Assembly (NCBI GenBank): GCA_008933995.1
Contig: WARS01000014.1
Location: forward strand, 1,225,192-1,289,191
Direction of reading: 5' to 3'
Origin: Datnioides undecimradiatus
Taxonomy: Eukaryota > Chordata > Actinopteri > Lobotiformes > Datnioididae
Length of the DNA stretch: 64,000 bases
The position numbers and the translations under genes were made by a program. Numbering within the stretch: position 1 is the stretch's first letter; every line of letters starts with the position of its first letter. Below, in pieces: positions 1 to 14,700 of this stretch. Below the pieces are notes generated by a model. The model did not search any database. It was not told the DNA's origin and saw only the letters and a program-made list of their open reading frames with translations.

Positions 1-3000
1 TGTTGGGTTAAACAAAATGGGGCCTAAAAGAAGACGGTGGGGGGGGGGGTCTCTCCACCAATCCTGCGCTTTGTTCCCTGGAAGCACTTTGTTTGTGAGA
101 AATGTCACAGTAGCTAAATCAAGCCGAACCACGGCTATGAGAAACAGACAGAGCAGATGGAGGACGGAAGGGTGTGTGTGTGTGTGTGTGTGTGTTGCTG
201 GGTGAAAACCAAAGGCGGAGATGGAGGGACTATGTTGGCATATTGAGATTAGAGCATTTGGGAACATTTGCTGGGCAACTGCCGCTCTAAATGCTTTCAA
301 AGAAAAAGAAAGTGAGAGTAAGTGAATGAGGGAAGTTGTATGTGTGGTTTTTAAAACACTGATGCAGAAAATACTTTGAACTGAGCTCAGGTCAATTGTG
401 CTTGTCAGCAGGTTGAATACACAGCTGTATATGCATTTGAGAATGTGCTTGTGTGTGTCTCTCTGTATGGGTGTGTGAGTTTATCCACAGGAGAGTGAAG
501 TTATCTTTGGGTCCTTCTCCAGCGGCTGCCTAAATCCCATGTAAAGATTGGCAGTGTTCTGTAAGTGTGTCTGTCTGTGTGTGACAGGGAGTGTGTGTTT
601 GTGTGCTTTTGACATGCTCACACACACACTCCAGCCCTATGGGAGGACAGCTTGCTGGCCTCCAGTCAAACTTTGGACCACATGCTTTCCAAAGCCTCTA
701 CATATAGAGAAGTAGTTTAGGGTTAGCTCGAGATACAGCGCTTCAGGCCAACATGAAAACTCAGCTATCCAAGTTCAAATGCAGTTCGTCCTGTGTGTGC
801 GAGTGTGTGTTTGCGCACAGTATATGTGTGTATTATCACGCTTTCCAGGGAACTCTTTAGATATTCACATTCATTCCCAGCTGATGGTGAGCCTCTGTGT
901 GTGTGTGTGTCCACCACTGTTTGTGTGTCCCTCAGAGAGATTCATCCACAGGGCGTAGTTTTCTTTCCTAACATTTGTTGAAGTCCATCTTTCTTCTTTT
1001 TTTCTTTTTCTTCTTTGGGGGTTTTTCAACAGCAGTAACAGTGAAGGGCAACCTCCTCACTCATCACTTGTCCTCCCCTTTTCTCACCGTACTGCATCTT
1101 TTTTTCTCTCTTCTGGCATCCTCCCATTGACACGGCTGACTTTGTGGACCCAAATGCAAGGCTCAGGACGCAAAGTTCAAGGAACGGCAATTTATTGAAT
1201 ACAAAGTAGCAACACAAAATCACTCTTACGAGGAAAAACGCTAGCTAAACTAGAAAAAGGGTCAAAACACAAAACCACTCTGGCGAGGGAAAAAAGGAAC
1301 AGAAAATAACTCATAAACTTATCTAAGTACAAGAACTCAAAATCACTCCTGAGGAGGCAGAAACAAAGCACGAATAATCAAAGTAGCAAACAAAACAATG
1401 AAACCAATGATCAACCTGACGGTATGGAAACGTGGGCTTGGAATGAGCGCTGGTTCTCTGGCGACACAAGGACGACACAAGACGAACTGGCACAGGACAG
1501 GGGAGACGCAGACAATATATACACACTGGGATGAGGGGAACACAGGTGGAAACAATCAGGGCGGGGAAAGACAATCAGACAGGCGGGAAACACAGGAGGA
1601 AGGGCAAGCTACTTGAAACGAAAGGGAAGTTAGTACTTTCAAAATAAAACGGGAAGACACAAGACAATACTGACAAGACAGGGAACTAAGCATGGCCAGC
1701 TTGACTCGTCATAACACCCATCTGCTTCACATTGTATGAACCAACTGAAAAATGGAGCTTTGTTTTGTCTTTGGGTTGTGTAACCTTTATTTGATGTTGA
1801 TAACCTCTGACCTCTAGAAAGAAAGAAGGAAAGGAAAGATGAGCTTGATCAAATTATGATAGAGCCTTGTTGGTACACACTCACAAACCTGATCCTCCAT
1901 TGGTTTCTCTCTCTTATAACATGCACACTTTTTCTATTTTTGTGTGCTTGTGTGACCCTGGTGCCACTGCAGCACAGGAAGTCACCTAAGTCACGTCATG
2001 TGTCTGTATATTTACGTCTACTTGTTTGTCTGTATCTCATGTGTTCACTGCTTTCTCCTGAAATAGGAATCTGAACTACTTCCACACTGACATGCATAGA
2101 CACACACACATACACATTGTGCTCTACAGTGCTGCTGTTTTTCACATTAATTCCCCCAGTCAATCCAGTCCTACATCAGCTTGTCATCACCCACCCTGAC
2201 TCCCCCTCTGCTCTGCCACTCAGGACCGATCACACTCCCACATTTCAGTCACTCTGACGCCCGCTCCTCTAGCGTTTGGCGGCCAGCCTGTCAACATGCC
2301 AAAGGCTGCCTTTTATGTCTCAAATAAAGGTAGAGCAGGCATTGCCCCTGGTGACCCATATTTTATAATGTATATCCCTGCTTGAGGAGGCACTTTAAAT
2401 GGCCAATGACTATGTTGTACAAGGATTTTTACAGGACTGTGAAGCCATACACCCATCTCTTCCTCTTTGGGTGTCTCTGCCATCTTTCATCCTCCTGTCA
2501 TTTTTAACTGCAGTATATCTTCTTCTCTGTCCCTCCCATTTCATCTTTCTACCCCCACTGTCCTTCCTCATCGTCCCACCACACCCTTACAGATTCCTCT
2601 CTCCCCCCTTGCAGTTTGTCCTTCCCATCTCCTCCCCTCCAGCTCTGGGAAATGCAACGGCCCTCTCTGCAGAGGCCTCGGCCCCCAGCAGAAGAGCTCT
2701 AACTGCTGTTTATAACAGTGGAAGCAGGGAAAGTAGAGCCCACTATGGAATATGGAGACTATTAATATAAATGTTGTGGCTGGCAGAGTGCGTGTGTGTG
2801 TGGGTGTGTGTGTGTGTTAGCTGGCATCTGTCTGAGGTTTTGAAGGTGTAGAGGTGTTAAATGATTAAAATTGCTCAAACATAAATTTTAAATGAGTCAG
2901 TAGGCGCACAGCTGCATTCATTCTCCGTTGTTACATTTTAAATGTTTTTTTTCTCTCAATGCCAACAGAGTCTGGCACCAGCTACAAATGGCAAACATGA

Positions 3001-4885
3001 ATCCACTAAAGAACAAGAAACAGTAGACTTAAAATTCTGGTTCATTGGTTCACTGTGGACTGGGCCAATCTACAACTTGAGCATATGCAACGGTGAACCA
3101 CTTCTGTGCCTTTTCTCAAATCCTTGGATTCCAATGTAATTAATAGCGTATTGCTTTTACGTCAAGGAGCGAAGAAGGATGAAAGTAGGAGAGGTGGACA
3201 CGAGGAGGAGGTGGAGGAGAATGATGGGGCTCTCTTTGAACGGGTTGGCAGTGTCAGGAAGTGATTAGGCCACTACAATAACCCTTATAATGACAATAGG
3301 GAAAACATGTCTGCAGCCACAACCACTTAGCATCAGGAACAGGACACAGTATGGTTCCTATTTCATTACAAGAGCAGAATAGAGTGTGGGAGGATGGGCA
3401 GATGGAAAGAAAAAGAAAGAAAGAAAGTAAGGTGTTACCCACAGGAAGGTTTCAGGACATGGAGAAGCAAACTGAAGGTTTACTCTCTGTTGTTTTAGCT
3501 GTCAAGCTTTCTGGCCTCTCTTGGGACGTACAGTGTGCCGTTTACATTGATAATGATGGCAGATTTGGCTTTTGAAAGTCTTACTAACTACTAAATGGGT
3601 CTACGATTTCCCCCAGAGTCCAACAAAGGCTTAATGTTTCTTAATTCTGCCCTGCGATTGTAGATTTCAGTTATCATTAACTTCATGTTGTTTGAAAACT
3701 CTGGCATCTTAAAAAAAGAGCCCTGTAAAATGGTTTTAAATTTGTGGCTGTCTAAATTACATCATGTTAAAAGACTGAGTCAACATGCTGAAGGGTACAG
3801 CAGCAGTATGATGAGGGAAAATTTAAGATTTCTTTTACATTACAAAGGAAAAGAAGGATGAGGAACAACTGATGGGTTAGACAAACTTAATTCTATCTCA
3901 GCTAAGGATTATATCACTCAAGTGTAGACTTTCAGCATTTAGGACCAGCTCCTGTAAAGTGTGTAAATACAGCACAATGGATGTCCCAGTCCTCAAGAGG
4001 GTCGTTTAAAACACAACCCCACAAACTATTCCAGTACCTAATGATATGATGGAACTTTGGATTAATTATGCTAACAGCATTTCTGAACTGCTGGAAAAGA
4101 CACAACACACAATTCAGATACTCTCACCCACTCTTACTGCAGCACAATGCACACAGTTTTAACATGTGGAGAAATCCAAAGCCAGACAGACCTTGCATGC
4201 CTTGTTGCAGATGTAAAGCTAAAGAGGTAGATGATCTTTCTGAACAGAAATGTATGATTTTTCCCTCCTTTTTTTGATTTAATTGCACCATCTCTTAAAA
4301 CTACGCCCCTGTTAACTTACCAGACAGACACTGACGCAAATCAGAATCAGTGCAGAAATGATTCATGGTCTTGAAGCAGCATGAGGTCCGAGGCTCTAGG
4401 TCGGCTCTTTTCGCAGGCCATATCCTCTCCTGCTTTTTCTACAGCCCTCCTGCTATTTTTCACAATTTTACCAGACTGCTCCATTAACAGCCAAAATGGT
4501 TTTACTGGAAAGGTGGTGGTACCAGTTGCAGGCCTGCAGGGTCAGTGGAAGGTGGCTGGATGAAGCCCAGGCAATGAGGAATGGGTCTGATGAACCTGAT
4601 TCAGCCAGTGCGAAGGGAGAGACTGTCTTAAACATGCCCAATGGTCCATTATCTTCAGTTTGAAATAAAATCATACAGGGTCTTTGTTCTTGCTTTGTTT
4701 TCTTTTATAGCATCCAAATCAGTCCTGACATCACTTTCACTCATTTCAGCACCTTGCCAGCTCACACAAAGTCAATGCCAGGCACAACACCAGCAGTTAC
4801 ACAGCAAGTGATGCTTGGTTGTTCTCTACTTGTCCCTGCAGTGCTGATTTGGAGGATTTACTGCTCTGTCTGTATGTTTTCACAG
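1..4885 (+). other. Intron of col23a1 upstream of the first exon seen
   Basis: No collagen Gly-X-Y exon and no exon with the Cys-rich junction expected just before the first collagenous domain was found here, so this is read as the end of a long 5' intron. It contains a GT microsatellite near 171-195, a solo LTR at 1128-1716 and GT/CA-rich patches (around 560-620, 790-930 and 2790-2820). Short open frames here are low-complexity or unsupported. Confidence 0.7.
1128..1716 (-). mobile_element. Solo LTR of an LTR retrotransposon (fossil)
   Basis: A 589-bp block is bounded by an exact 5-bp target duplication, CCCAT at 1123-1127 and 1717-1721, with TG...CA ends. Read on the minus strand it has LTR order: a TATATA-type box near 1513-1520, then an AATAAA signal near 1190, then the end. 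No internal coding region or second LTR lies beside it, so it is a solo LTR left by recombination. The 5-bp duplication fits Gypsy, Copia or BEL-type elements; the superfamily is not resolved. The perfect target duplication suggests a fairly young insertion. Confidence 0.75.
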
Positions 4886-7800
4886 GGCCTCCAGGGAAGC
4901 GTGGAAGGATGGGAAGAAGAGGGGAACCCGGTAAGTGACGCCCGCCACCTGCTTTGTTTGTACTTTTTCTTTCTTTCTTTTCCTGGAAGACTCTCTCTTC
5001 ATCTCTCTCACTTGCTCCCACACTGTTCCTCTTTTCCTGGGTGACTGGAGAAGTTGGAGGGCTGGTAAAAGCAGGGACCCATGAGTCAGGCCGGTGGATG
5101 ATGGACCACATTTGGCCCTTCTCCCTGTCCCTCGCTATTTGTGCCGACACAGTTCTAACCTTGGCCATGTGGTTGCACTAACGTTGCCCAGATGTCAGTC
5201 GTTCTCACTAAGCGGTAGCAGCTGCAGCAGTTCAGGCCTAATGAGACTCTCCCTTGCCAACATCACTACCCACCGTTATTGTGTTGCTTTTTTTTCACCC
5301 GTGCAGACCGCAAAACACTCAACTAGGGAACAAATCAGTGCTGAGACATAACTCTTATTACACAAAAGCTCGTCATGACAGACAGAGCGGATGTTCTACA
5401 AGTTTGAGTCACATTCATTTGAAATGGTTTTTATTAAGTGTTGACTCCACCAAATTGTGGCGGGACACCACTAGACAATTTTATCAGAACGTGCAGGACT
5501 GTAGTTTGTCTGCAGGATGTGTGTCACGTGGGAAAATTTCCAGTCTGGTTGTGATTCATTGTTGTGGATATTTAGTAGATGAGACCTGTTCCTGTGAAGA
5601 TGATGACCGAATCACTAGTAACTTTTATTGCTCTACGTAACACTCCAAGAAGCTGTATTTCTAGTTATCTAAGCAGTATAATGTAAAGAGATGTTTTTTT
5701 ACCTTGTATATTTCATGAGGCAAAAAGGTGCATACAATATAGTGCATTTTACTTTTTGCCACTACATCCACACATCTCTATTATGTTGTCATGTTTTGTC
5801 TTTTGATAAAGGATAAGGCTATAAAATCAAACATTTTTTAACTGAAAGACAATAATTTGTCAGTCTGTTGAAACTTTCACAGCCTGTTGGTTTCTGGTTC
5901 TGCACTCTGACCCCACTGACTCCTACTGAAGATGTAAATCTTTAAATACGGGTCACAAATTTATAGTGCTATTTCCAACAGGGCTCAGTCATTTCCTGTA
6001 ACAGCTGGGCACTGTAGTTTTGAGCAAACGTTACTCAAACAGGGAGTTAAAATTGTATTTGCCGGGTTTGATTATTGGTTGTGATTATTTACGGCAGTAT
6101 GACGGTGCGTGTGGAACGGACCCAGAGCAACGTTGTGGCTCACTGATGTGCTTTTGATGGTTTCTGGACAACAATGGTGGCTGGGTTTTGGTCTTTTAAT
6201 AGGATTTATTGACAATAGGACAAATATAAAGGGTCAGCAAACATTTTCTTTAATTCCCCATGTATCCTTTTAACTGTGCAGCTCATGATCAACATAAATT
6301 ACTGGAATCCCTTTGGCGATTCTATCAGGCGATCACTAGGATGAGTAAATGACTGTTATCAGGGTTGTAGGTATTTTCAGCCTCTTAGTCTTTTGGAGGA
6401 TTATCATTAACGGGAGGGTTTCGCCCAAGATGAGGCACTCATTAGCTGTTTTGACGAGGATGGTATGCATCTGAGACAGGCAATGTGGTCCTGTTTACAT
6501 TGTGTCTCTTCTTGTTTACTTTTGTGTCCTCGTATTGCAGCCAGGGTTATTGTGCGGGGGTAGGTGGCACGGGGAGGCTGTTGCGCCATCATCTCACTGA
6601 GCACATCTTTTTACGAGACCAGAGGAGGATTTCCCAGTTTTATCAGTATATAATGAGAGTGGAGCAACGAAACAGAAACACAAGCCTGAATAACAGGAAA
6701 GACAGCAGACAGAGTAGTTAAGTAACTGTCGCCTTGTGTCCTGCATCAACTCTCACTATTTTTTATTTCTTTGTTCTTTTTGTTGTTTCCCCTCCTCTCT
6801 TCTGTTTACTTCTCTCTCTCTCTCTCTCTCTCATTCCTGGTCTCTTTATTTCTCATTAGTCTCCACAAAGTCACACACCTGTCTCAAGTTCAGTGGTTAA
6901 AGTTGGTCAGTGTGCGGTTGTTTACACAACTGTCTGGCCCAGGAGGTCCCTGTCCCGGTGTCTAGACACAGCTAAACTTGATTGACTAGGTCTTCATGGC
7001 TCATAAACCCCAACACCTCTTTCAAACCCAACCACCTTTGGTTTCATGTCCCTCTCTCAGCTCTCCTTGTCCCCACCCCTCCGCAACAAATGCCCTTTCC
7101 CTTGAATCAAACAGCAAACTTAAAGGCTCTGTTCATGGGTTCTGGTTAGGTTAGCGAGACTTTTGTGTGTTTAAATAGCAACAAACACCACAAATGTCCC
7201 ACTTTTCCCCAGAGGGAGTCTGTTTTCAATCTTGAGTTTATTTAGATGTTTAGTGTTGCATCTAAGCTGATGAGCTTTATTGAAAAGAGGTGGCGTAGCT
7301 CCAAATCGTGCCACAGACTGTAATTGTGTTAACAATCACATACAGTATCAGCATCAGGTTAGGTTTTAGATTTAAATCAGATAAATTCAAACCAATCACT
7401 AATAAAGAGTTTTTAATGGTAAAATTATATATTCACTTTGTAGGGGTTTAGATGGTTTATTAGTTCAACTTTTTATATGTTCCATTAAGACCACTAAGAA
7501 TGAGAAGAAACCTTTGATCATTACTGTTGTTTTTGGTTAGACTAAGTATGAAAAGCAGAGTGTACTTTTTGCTGCTGAGGTTCAACATCAGAGCATTTCA
7601 ATCAGATCTGAAAGACTGCCCCAGAGAAATTTCAGAGACCTCTTTTTTTTTTTTTTTAAATACACGCTTTAAAGCAACACACAGTTTGCCAGCACACCCC
7701 GACCTTTTCCCAGCCTGCTTGTACTTCATCTCATACACCCATATCTTCTTAGGAAACAGAGTCTTGACATGACTTCATATCCTAATGCAAAACACAACCC

Positions 7801-10800
7801 ATTATCCAGAAGTCTGTTTATCATAACAGGTTCACCACAAACTCTATTGGCAGCGGCTCTAATGAGCTTGTTCTGTACCATATTTAGGTGGTTAATTACA
7901 GTCATCATCTAACAAACCACATTGCATGTGCAATTTTTTTGTTGCGCACCACTGTTCCGAGGAATTGATTGCCTTACAAACCAGAGCTTATCATCACTCA
8001 CGTGCTGTGCTTAATATCATTTGGAGATGTATAGAATTTATTGTCTAACGCTTGATTTCTCTCTTTTTTGTTGCAGGACCTCCTGTAAGTACAATTTCAT
8101 CTCATCCAGGTAGTATAAAAATCTACCACTGTACCTGGATCTGTTACTGTGCTTTCCTTTGGCATTAAACATTAAACACACACACATAGATATATTATTG
8201 TTCACTACACAAACCATGGTTTACTCTCACAGCAGTAAAACACGAACACAGACACAAAAACTGTCAGAGAGTCACTCACACATGTGCATCCACAGAGCAC
8301 CACAATAAATGGACCACCTAGGGAACTGTGGGTGTGCTTGTGTGCGTGTGTGTGTTTCAGCTTGATGGTTTGGGAGCAGTGACTTATTAGCACCGAGTTA
8401 TTCTTCTCTGTGGGGCTATAACTCCTGCTGACACACACACACACACACACACAGTAGATAAAGCACCCACATCCACAAAGTCAAGTGCAAACTGGAGGCT
8501 GCTGGTGCATTCGAGTTTGGATCTTTTTTTATTATTATTATTATTTACTTGTTGATGACCGGCTTAGAAAGAGTGACCTGTTTTTGATCTGATTTTTATC
8601 TAAATATTTGGTCACATGTGGCACAGATCAGATATGCAAAGGTGCAAAAATGCTCTGAAACACACCATAACGCTTTTCCGGAAACACGGGACCGTAACGG
8701 TGTGTCCAACTGACATTTTTTAAATCCAGGGAATGGTTTCACCGCACAAAACTGTCTGTGTAGCTGGTTTACGCTAAGAGTCCATGAAATGATGCATAAT
8801 TTCTTTTCCTGGACACACCCAAAGTCCATAAAGCCAAAGGAAAGGTGTGGAAATTTGGAGTCACTACAATTTATCTGAGTCAAGTACATCAGCTGTAATG
8901 AAGTTCATTCAAAAAGTGAAGTCTCTGCACTGACCAGTATAGCCTGGACTATTATCACGTGTATCATTTAATGTTCGTCTCCTTTAGAATAAAGTGTGCC
9001 AGGTCATGTGATGAGTGAATATACACTCAGCTTGTCGTGTGCAGCTGTTGGTGTCTGTTCTAACCTGTCTTAATGCTTCATGCTTTAATCTCTAACCTCA
9101 CCAGGGCAAATCTGGACGGGATGGATACCCGGTAAATTTGATTTGTTATTTATCCTGTCACTCTTCAGTTCAGCCAATCGCGTCTCTATTTTCTCTTAAT
9201 TTATTTCAAAATTTTCAGCTTTATAAGGACTTTTCAGCTTTTCTTTCTGTACTCTTTGAAGAAATAACACTAACTCTAATCATTGCCTGTCTCCTTGCCC
9301 CTTTGTGCAACCTTCACCATTTGCTCTTCATTGGTATATTCTGCCCCATAACTGAGAAGTGACTCAAATAAAAAGACAGTTGTATTTAAACACAAGCAGA
9401 CATAGGCTGCCCAGTGTGTTAAGAAGGGATTAAAATCTTTTATTTCCCATAGGTGATTTGAAACATGATGACTTACTGACTCAAGGCAGAAGACGGTGCA
9501 CAAAACATGTTTAATGCACATGTGACAATGAGTAAACATGGAGAACAACAAACATAAAGATATCATCAGCAAACATAAACCGCTAGAGTGTGAAAATGTG
9601 AAACATTCCACAAGGCACAATTCATTGCCCCCAGCCTCTAGATGGGGTTTACTTATGTTTGAATAATATAAATACGTACATCCAGAGCTACTGAATGCGA
9701 AGCAGATCACTGATTTCCATCAGCGAAGGAGTTGTGTTATCCAGAGAAATAGTGGCCTCTTGTGGCTGATCAGACAACTTTCCTCACTCCTGCTGAGATT
9801 AAAGAACAGCTTGTGGCTCTGTTGCTGATTTGAGGTTCAGTCCTCATCAAATACTCATCATCTAATACAGAGACACACCCTTGTGCGAGAGCTCGGCTTG
9901 TATTAGCAGATGTTTTCATCAGATGAGCTGGATGGTGTGCAGATCAAATGAAGCATTAACGTGTGCAGGGTCTTTTTGTGAATGTGTTACACGTTCTGTG
10001 TGGTTACCCTGGAGATCCACAACAGTTGCCCCAGTGTTGTGTTCCTCGGCATCTTGTCAGTCGAGCCGTTATGTACGGTGTCTCACTGGGATTTTTTTTG
10101 TTGTTTGGGAGGGAAGTTCATTACCCATGGGGCTTGCTCCCAGTCAGATTCCCAGTCTGACTGGCACTGCACGGCCCGCCTGACGGGAAATGCCTGCTGC
10201 TAATTACACACAGGTGGACTGTGCACACAGAGAAGTGTGTGCACATTTGTGTTTGTTTGCCTGTGACTCTATTCATCTTTGTCACTGTCTCCATTAGGAA
10301 TCCCAAAGTTGTGGCAGTTGTAGTGTTTTTAACTCTAAAACATCTGCTTGGTTAAATGATGAAACGTATTACTTTAAAGCTGCATAATCTTGGTAATCCT
10401 CGCCAGTCTCGTTAGCATAATGAAGTCACGCCTTAAAACTTTGTAATATAATATAGATTAAACAATTTTACAACTGGAGGAGCTCTGTTTGCTGAGTGTA
10501 AGAGGCAGTTTCCTGTTATGATGCGTGTGTGTAGGTATGATGACAAAGAAAGCTGCGTGTATGAAGTTACAATGAAACAAAAGCAGATTAATCATACTGG
10601 CAGTTAACATGGACAGCACATTATTTCACAGAGCAGCAACAGAGACGATCAAGTTTCAAACACTAAAGCTCAAAACGGCCGTTCTTCCTGTAGAGTAGAA
10701 GTGTTTGTGTATCTTCGTGCATACGTGCAAACGTGTGTGAACTCCATCCAGGCACCCATAGTTTATGAAGCTCTGTGTAACAAAGGCCACAACTGTGGAA

Positions 10801-10812
10801 GCAGTCAGAGTG

Positions 10813-10848
<36 letters not shown>

Positions 10849-11762
10849 AGAGATATGTTTTCACACCATTCTCTCACATGGGCTGCTCATATGGAAAGGG
10901 CATGTGTACATCAACATAAATAAGTCAGGTCAGTTTCCGGAGAGCACTGCGGTGCTAGCTTGAGTTGTGCCAGTGACTTGTGCCAGCAGATTTTCCTTCT
11001 TTATTTTTCCATTGTTAAAACAAACAGCTAGATCGCTTTCCAGCACTTTTTTTCTTGCCTTCTTTCACCCTTAATATACCCTATTCAAGCCTTTAGCTGG
11101 CAGGAGTGTCTCCTTCTGTGTAAGTATGTATGAACACATCACTTTAAATTAATTACACAAATATAATCAATGCATCAATGATCATGTGCTGTAGGTGTAG
11201 ACAAGATTTATTCATCCCCAGGTGTAACTCACTAACTACCTCACCACTCAAAGTGCTTTACACTACAAGTCAGCATTCACCCACTCACACGAGACAAAGA
11301 CTTAGGATTCTAATGCATTCACGCTCTGATGACGCAGCATCAGGAGCAATTTGGGGTTCGGTGCCCAAGAACACTTTGGCATGCAGCCCGGAAGAGCCGG
11401 GGATCAAACCACTGACGACCAATTCTACCTCAGAGGTGATGCATTAATAGTATAATAAACATAATTCTTCATAATGAGTACTTTTAAATGACTGAATTTT
11501 AATTGTGATACAGTATTTTTACACTGTGGTATTGGTACTCTTACCTAAATTTGAATAATTCTTCCACCACTGAACAATTATTATATAAGCTATGTGTGTG
11601 CCAGTGTGTGAGTGTGCATGTGCCGCAGTTCATTCAGATGGCATACACATGTCTACCAGTCATTAGGTTCATCAGACTAATGAATGCAGCAGCCCACTTG
11701 CATTGGAGCATCACTAATATGATAAACAGTGTTGATTGTGTGTATCTCAAGCATGACACTAT

Positions 11763-11796
<34 letters not shown>

Positions 11797-14700
11797 ATGC
11801 TGATGTGTGTTTCTCTCCTCATGTAACCCCCCCCCCCGTCACTTCTTCCTCTCATAAATCATGGGCAAGGGGTTTGTGTTTCAGAATAGAGGGTTCCCGT
11901 TTCAAACAGTCAAAATCAAGCAAACTGACAGAACAGTGCAGAGGGGTAAACACATGCTCCACACCACACACACGAACGCACACACATGCACACACACACA
12001 CACACCAGTTAATTATGCATATGCACAGTCACCAGCGTGCCCCAGCCATTAGCATGTTTATACGAAAGTGCCAGTCTGTGACAGCCAGCGGACCACGCTC
12101 AGCAGAAACAGGCCATGGCCTCCATTGTTCAGGCTTCCAGGCCTCTGAGCACAGATTAAAGCCAGACAGTCGCCCGAAAAACATGTCGGTAATTTTCTGT
12201 CCCAAACACACAGCACTCTGGTATGCTTTATTGTGCTCTTTGGTTCTTCATGCAGACACTATTCTTCTTTTTTTGAAAGAAGCAAAAGTCATGTATCACA
12301 AATTATGTTCATGTAGCTCTGACATAGAGTGGAGTTTTGTCCCTGTGGCAACATGAAAGTAACTGGAGACGTGGAGGAGCTGAAAAATATTCAAAGAAGG
12401 TTGGGTCAGTTCACCGCGAGAGAGGAAAAGATAATGACATCAAAGGATGCAAGAGAAGCAAGGAAAGTAGAACCAGGAGAGAGGAAAGAGCTTGCTCACG
12501 CTCCCTCTGTTAGATCATTGCGCTTATTGAGGCTAACGTGTGCGACACGTTACTGTACCATGTGTGTTTCTTGCTGAGACGCCTGCTCTGATGTGCAGAC
12601 ACCAAATTTTCATGCCGCATCCTCAACAATTACACCCTACTGGATAATTACCAGACTGCACCATGGGGAGTACAATAAAGACAGCAAAGACACCTCTCGC
12701 CCTGTTTCATTGGGATTAAGACACACACACACACCCACAGAGACATATGCCCTCCTGCAGGCCAAGTTATTTTCCAGAAATGTGTTTAAAAGACATCTAG
12801 TTGGTGGGAATGCTGAGTCAAAACATTTTTTTTATCTGCCAGGGGACGACAACAAAATGGTGACGTTAATGAGAAATACACACAAAGAACCACACACACG
12901 TAAAAAAAGGCTTTATTTCATTTTCCCCCACATTCAGTTGAGGTTTTGGCGACAATTTCAGGCCTATTTTCTCACTTTTTCTCAACATTTATCTCCCTTT
13001 TCTTTTCTTCTGTGCTCTTCAATCTGTCCTCATTCCTTTTTATTCTGTGGCCATTTGTGGTATGCAGTGAAGAGACTTTAGTAGTGGCTTTCTTGCTAAG
13101 GCCTTTTCTATTTTTATTTGAATTCTTGCTTTCTTGCTCTCCCACCTTGCAGCCCGATGTGTACTGAAGGTTTGTACCCCACTGCAGTTACTGTATAAAA
13201 ATCCAACTATACAGAATGAGAGCACAGAATATTTAAATGTCCACACATTAACATCCAGTTTTCTTTGACTCCTGTGTTCCCAACTCTTGTTCTTATTCAT
13301 GTAAACCAAACACTCCCATTTTGTCCTTCCACTGAAAGTCCCCCCAGCCTCTGTTGCTGATTCAAGCTGATTTTAAAGCATCTTATCAGTCATAGAAGAT
13401 TATCCTTAACTGCTGTGTTGTTGCATGATTCATTCCTCCAAGTAGCTGCAATAGTATTGGCTCTTGTTTTAGTCCATACTGGATACCAGTTACATAAGTA
13501 AGGTCATAGATGTTACAGTATCTACACAAACAGCAGCTGCCATATATCAGATACAGGGTTTTATTATGGAAAACCTTTTGTCTCTGTGTTTCACTTACTA
13601 TGTATTGGTATACAACACACGCACTCACTCACACACACAAAGGAAGAGACGGCTGGCCACTGTGTGGCTTGTTAGCAGCCGTAAATCAGACTTCAGACTT
13701 TGCAGCAGCCGATGACCTCACCATGTACAACTCGTCGACTCATCCTGACGAGTCTTGAAGGAGCCAGGCTCTGATAAACACTGCCAGATGCAGAGATATC
13801 GCTGCATAAACACACACGCACACACATGTCATCAGATACTGAGATGGACATATGAGAGTCCAGGGACGTAAGAGGCTCATTCAAATTATCACACTTACAT
13901 GCATGAGATGATAAACACCGCATGTTGCATTTAATAGAGTGGTGAAACTACAACCTCTCCTGTCCTGTGTGGAGCACCCATTGAGGGGAAATACAGAGCA
14001 TTACATCTTCACTCTTCATATGCTTCTCAACTTTAGACAGTCCTGGTGAAATTATTGCTGTTCGGTGGTCCCAGTCATTTGTTCCACCCCAGTCTCAACC
14101 ACCCACTGCTGATTTCACAAGGGGCCCTGAATCAAAAAGACATCAGGAGCCTCAAAGGCTTTTGCTGGACTTTTTATAAATCTCTTTTATACAGAATAAC
14201 CACTTGTGTTTTTGAAGCGAGTTTAAAGCCCCGCTGTCCCATTACAAGACTAATGAGTGGCAGCAAATGATCACATAAACAATTAATGAGAACAGCCCTG
14301 AAGTATCATTCCCTCCATCCTGCTCCCACTGTCCATCCATCAAAGCAGGCAGCGATGACACCACGGTAGGTTTTTACAACCGGACCTCAGATTGAATGGC
14401 ACCCACGAGACTGGTAAAGCTAGGAGATGAAGAGAGAAGCCCAACTTATGTAAGCCATCCAAGACCAGAGAGGGTGATTGTTAATGATGGTTTCCAGTCT
14501 GCACAGCCACCAGGACTGTGAAGGATTGAGCAGCCCACCACTCGAGGGATCCTGTAAAAACTGTTAGCTTAACATCAAGTACGGTCGTTAAGGAGGAAGT
14601 CAACATTAGCCTTTACCACATACATCACATTTAAGAGTTTTTGGAAAGTTTGATCCAAGAAAGCCGACTGTTCCTTCTTGTTTAAGTAGGGATCTAAAGG

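Noticed and set aside
9276-9710. 144-codon open frame on the minus strand
   Set aside because: Intronic, no domain, no splice or start support.
11769-12356. 195-codon open frame
   Set aside because: It runs through GT and CA microsatellites and has no recognisable domain; repeat artefact in an intron.
13155-13167. Short stretch after CTTGCAG in the large intron (CCC GAT GTG TAC)
   Set aside because: Stops in the needed phase at the next codon; not a usable exon.
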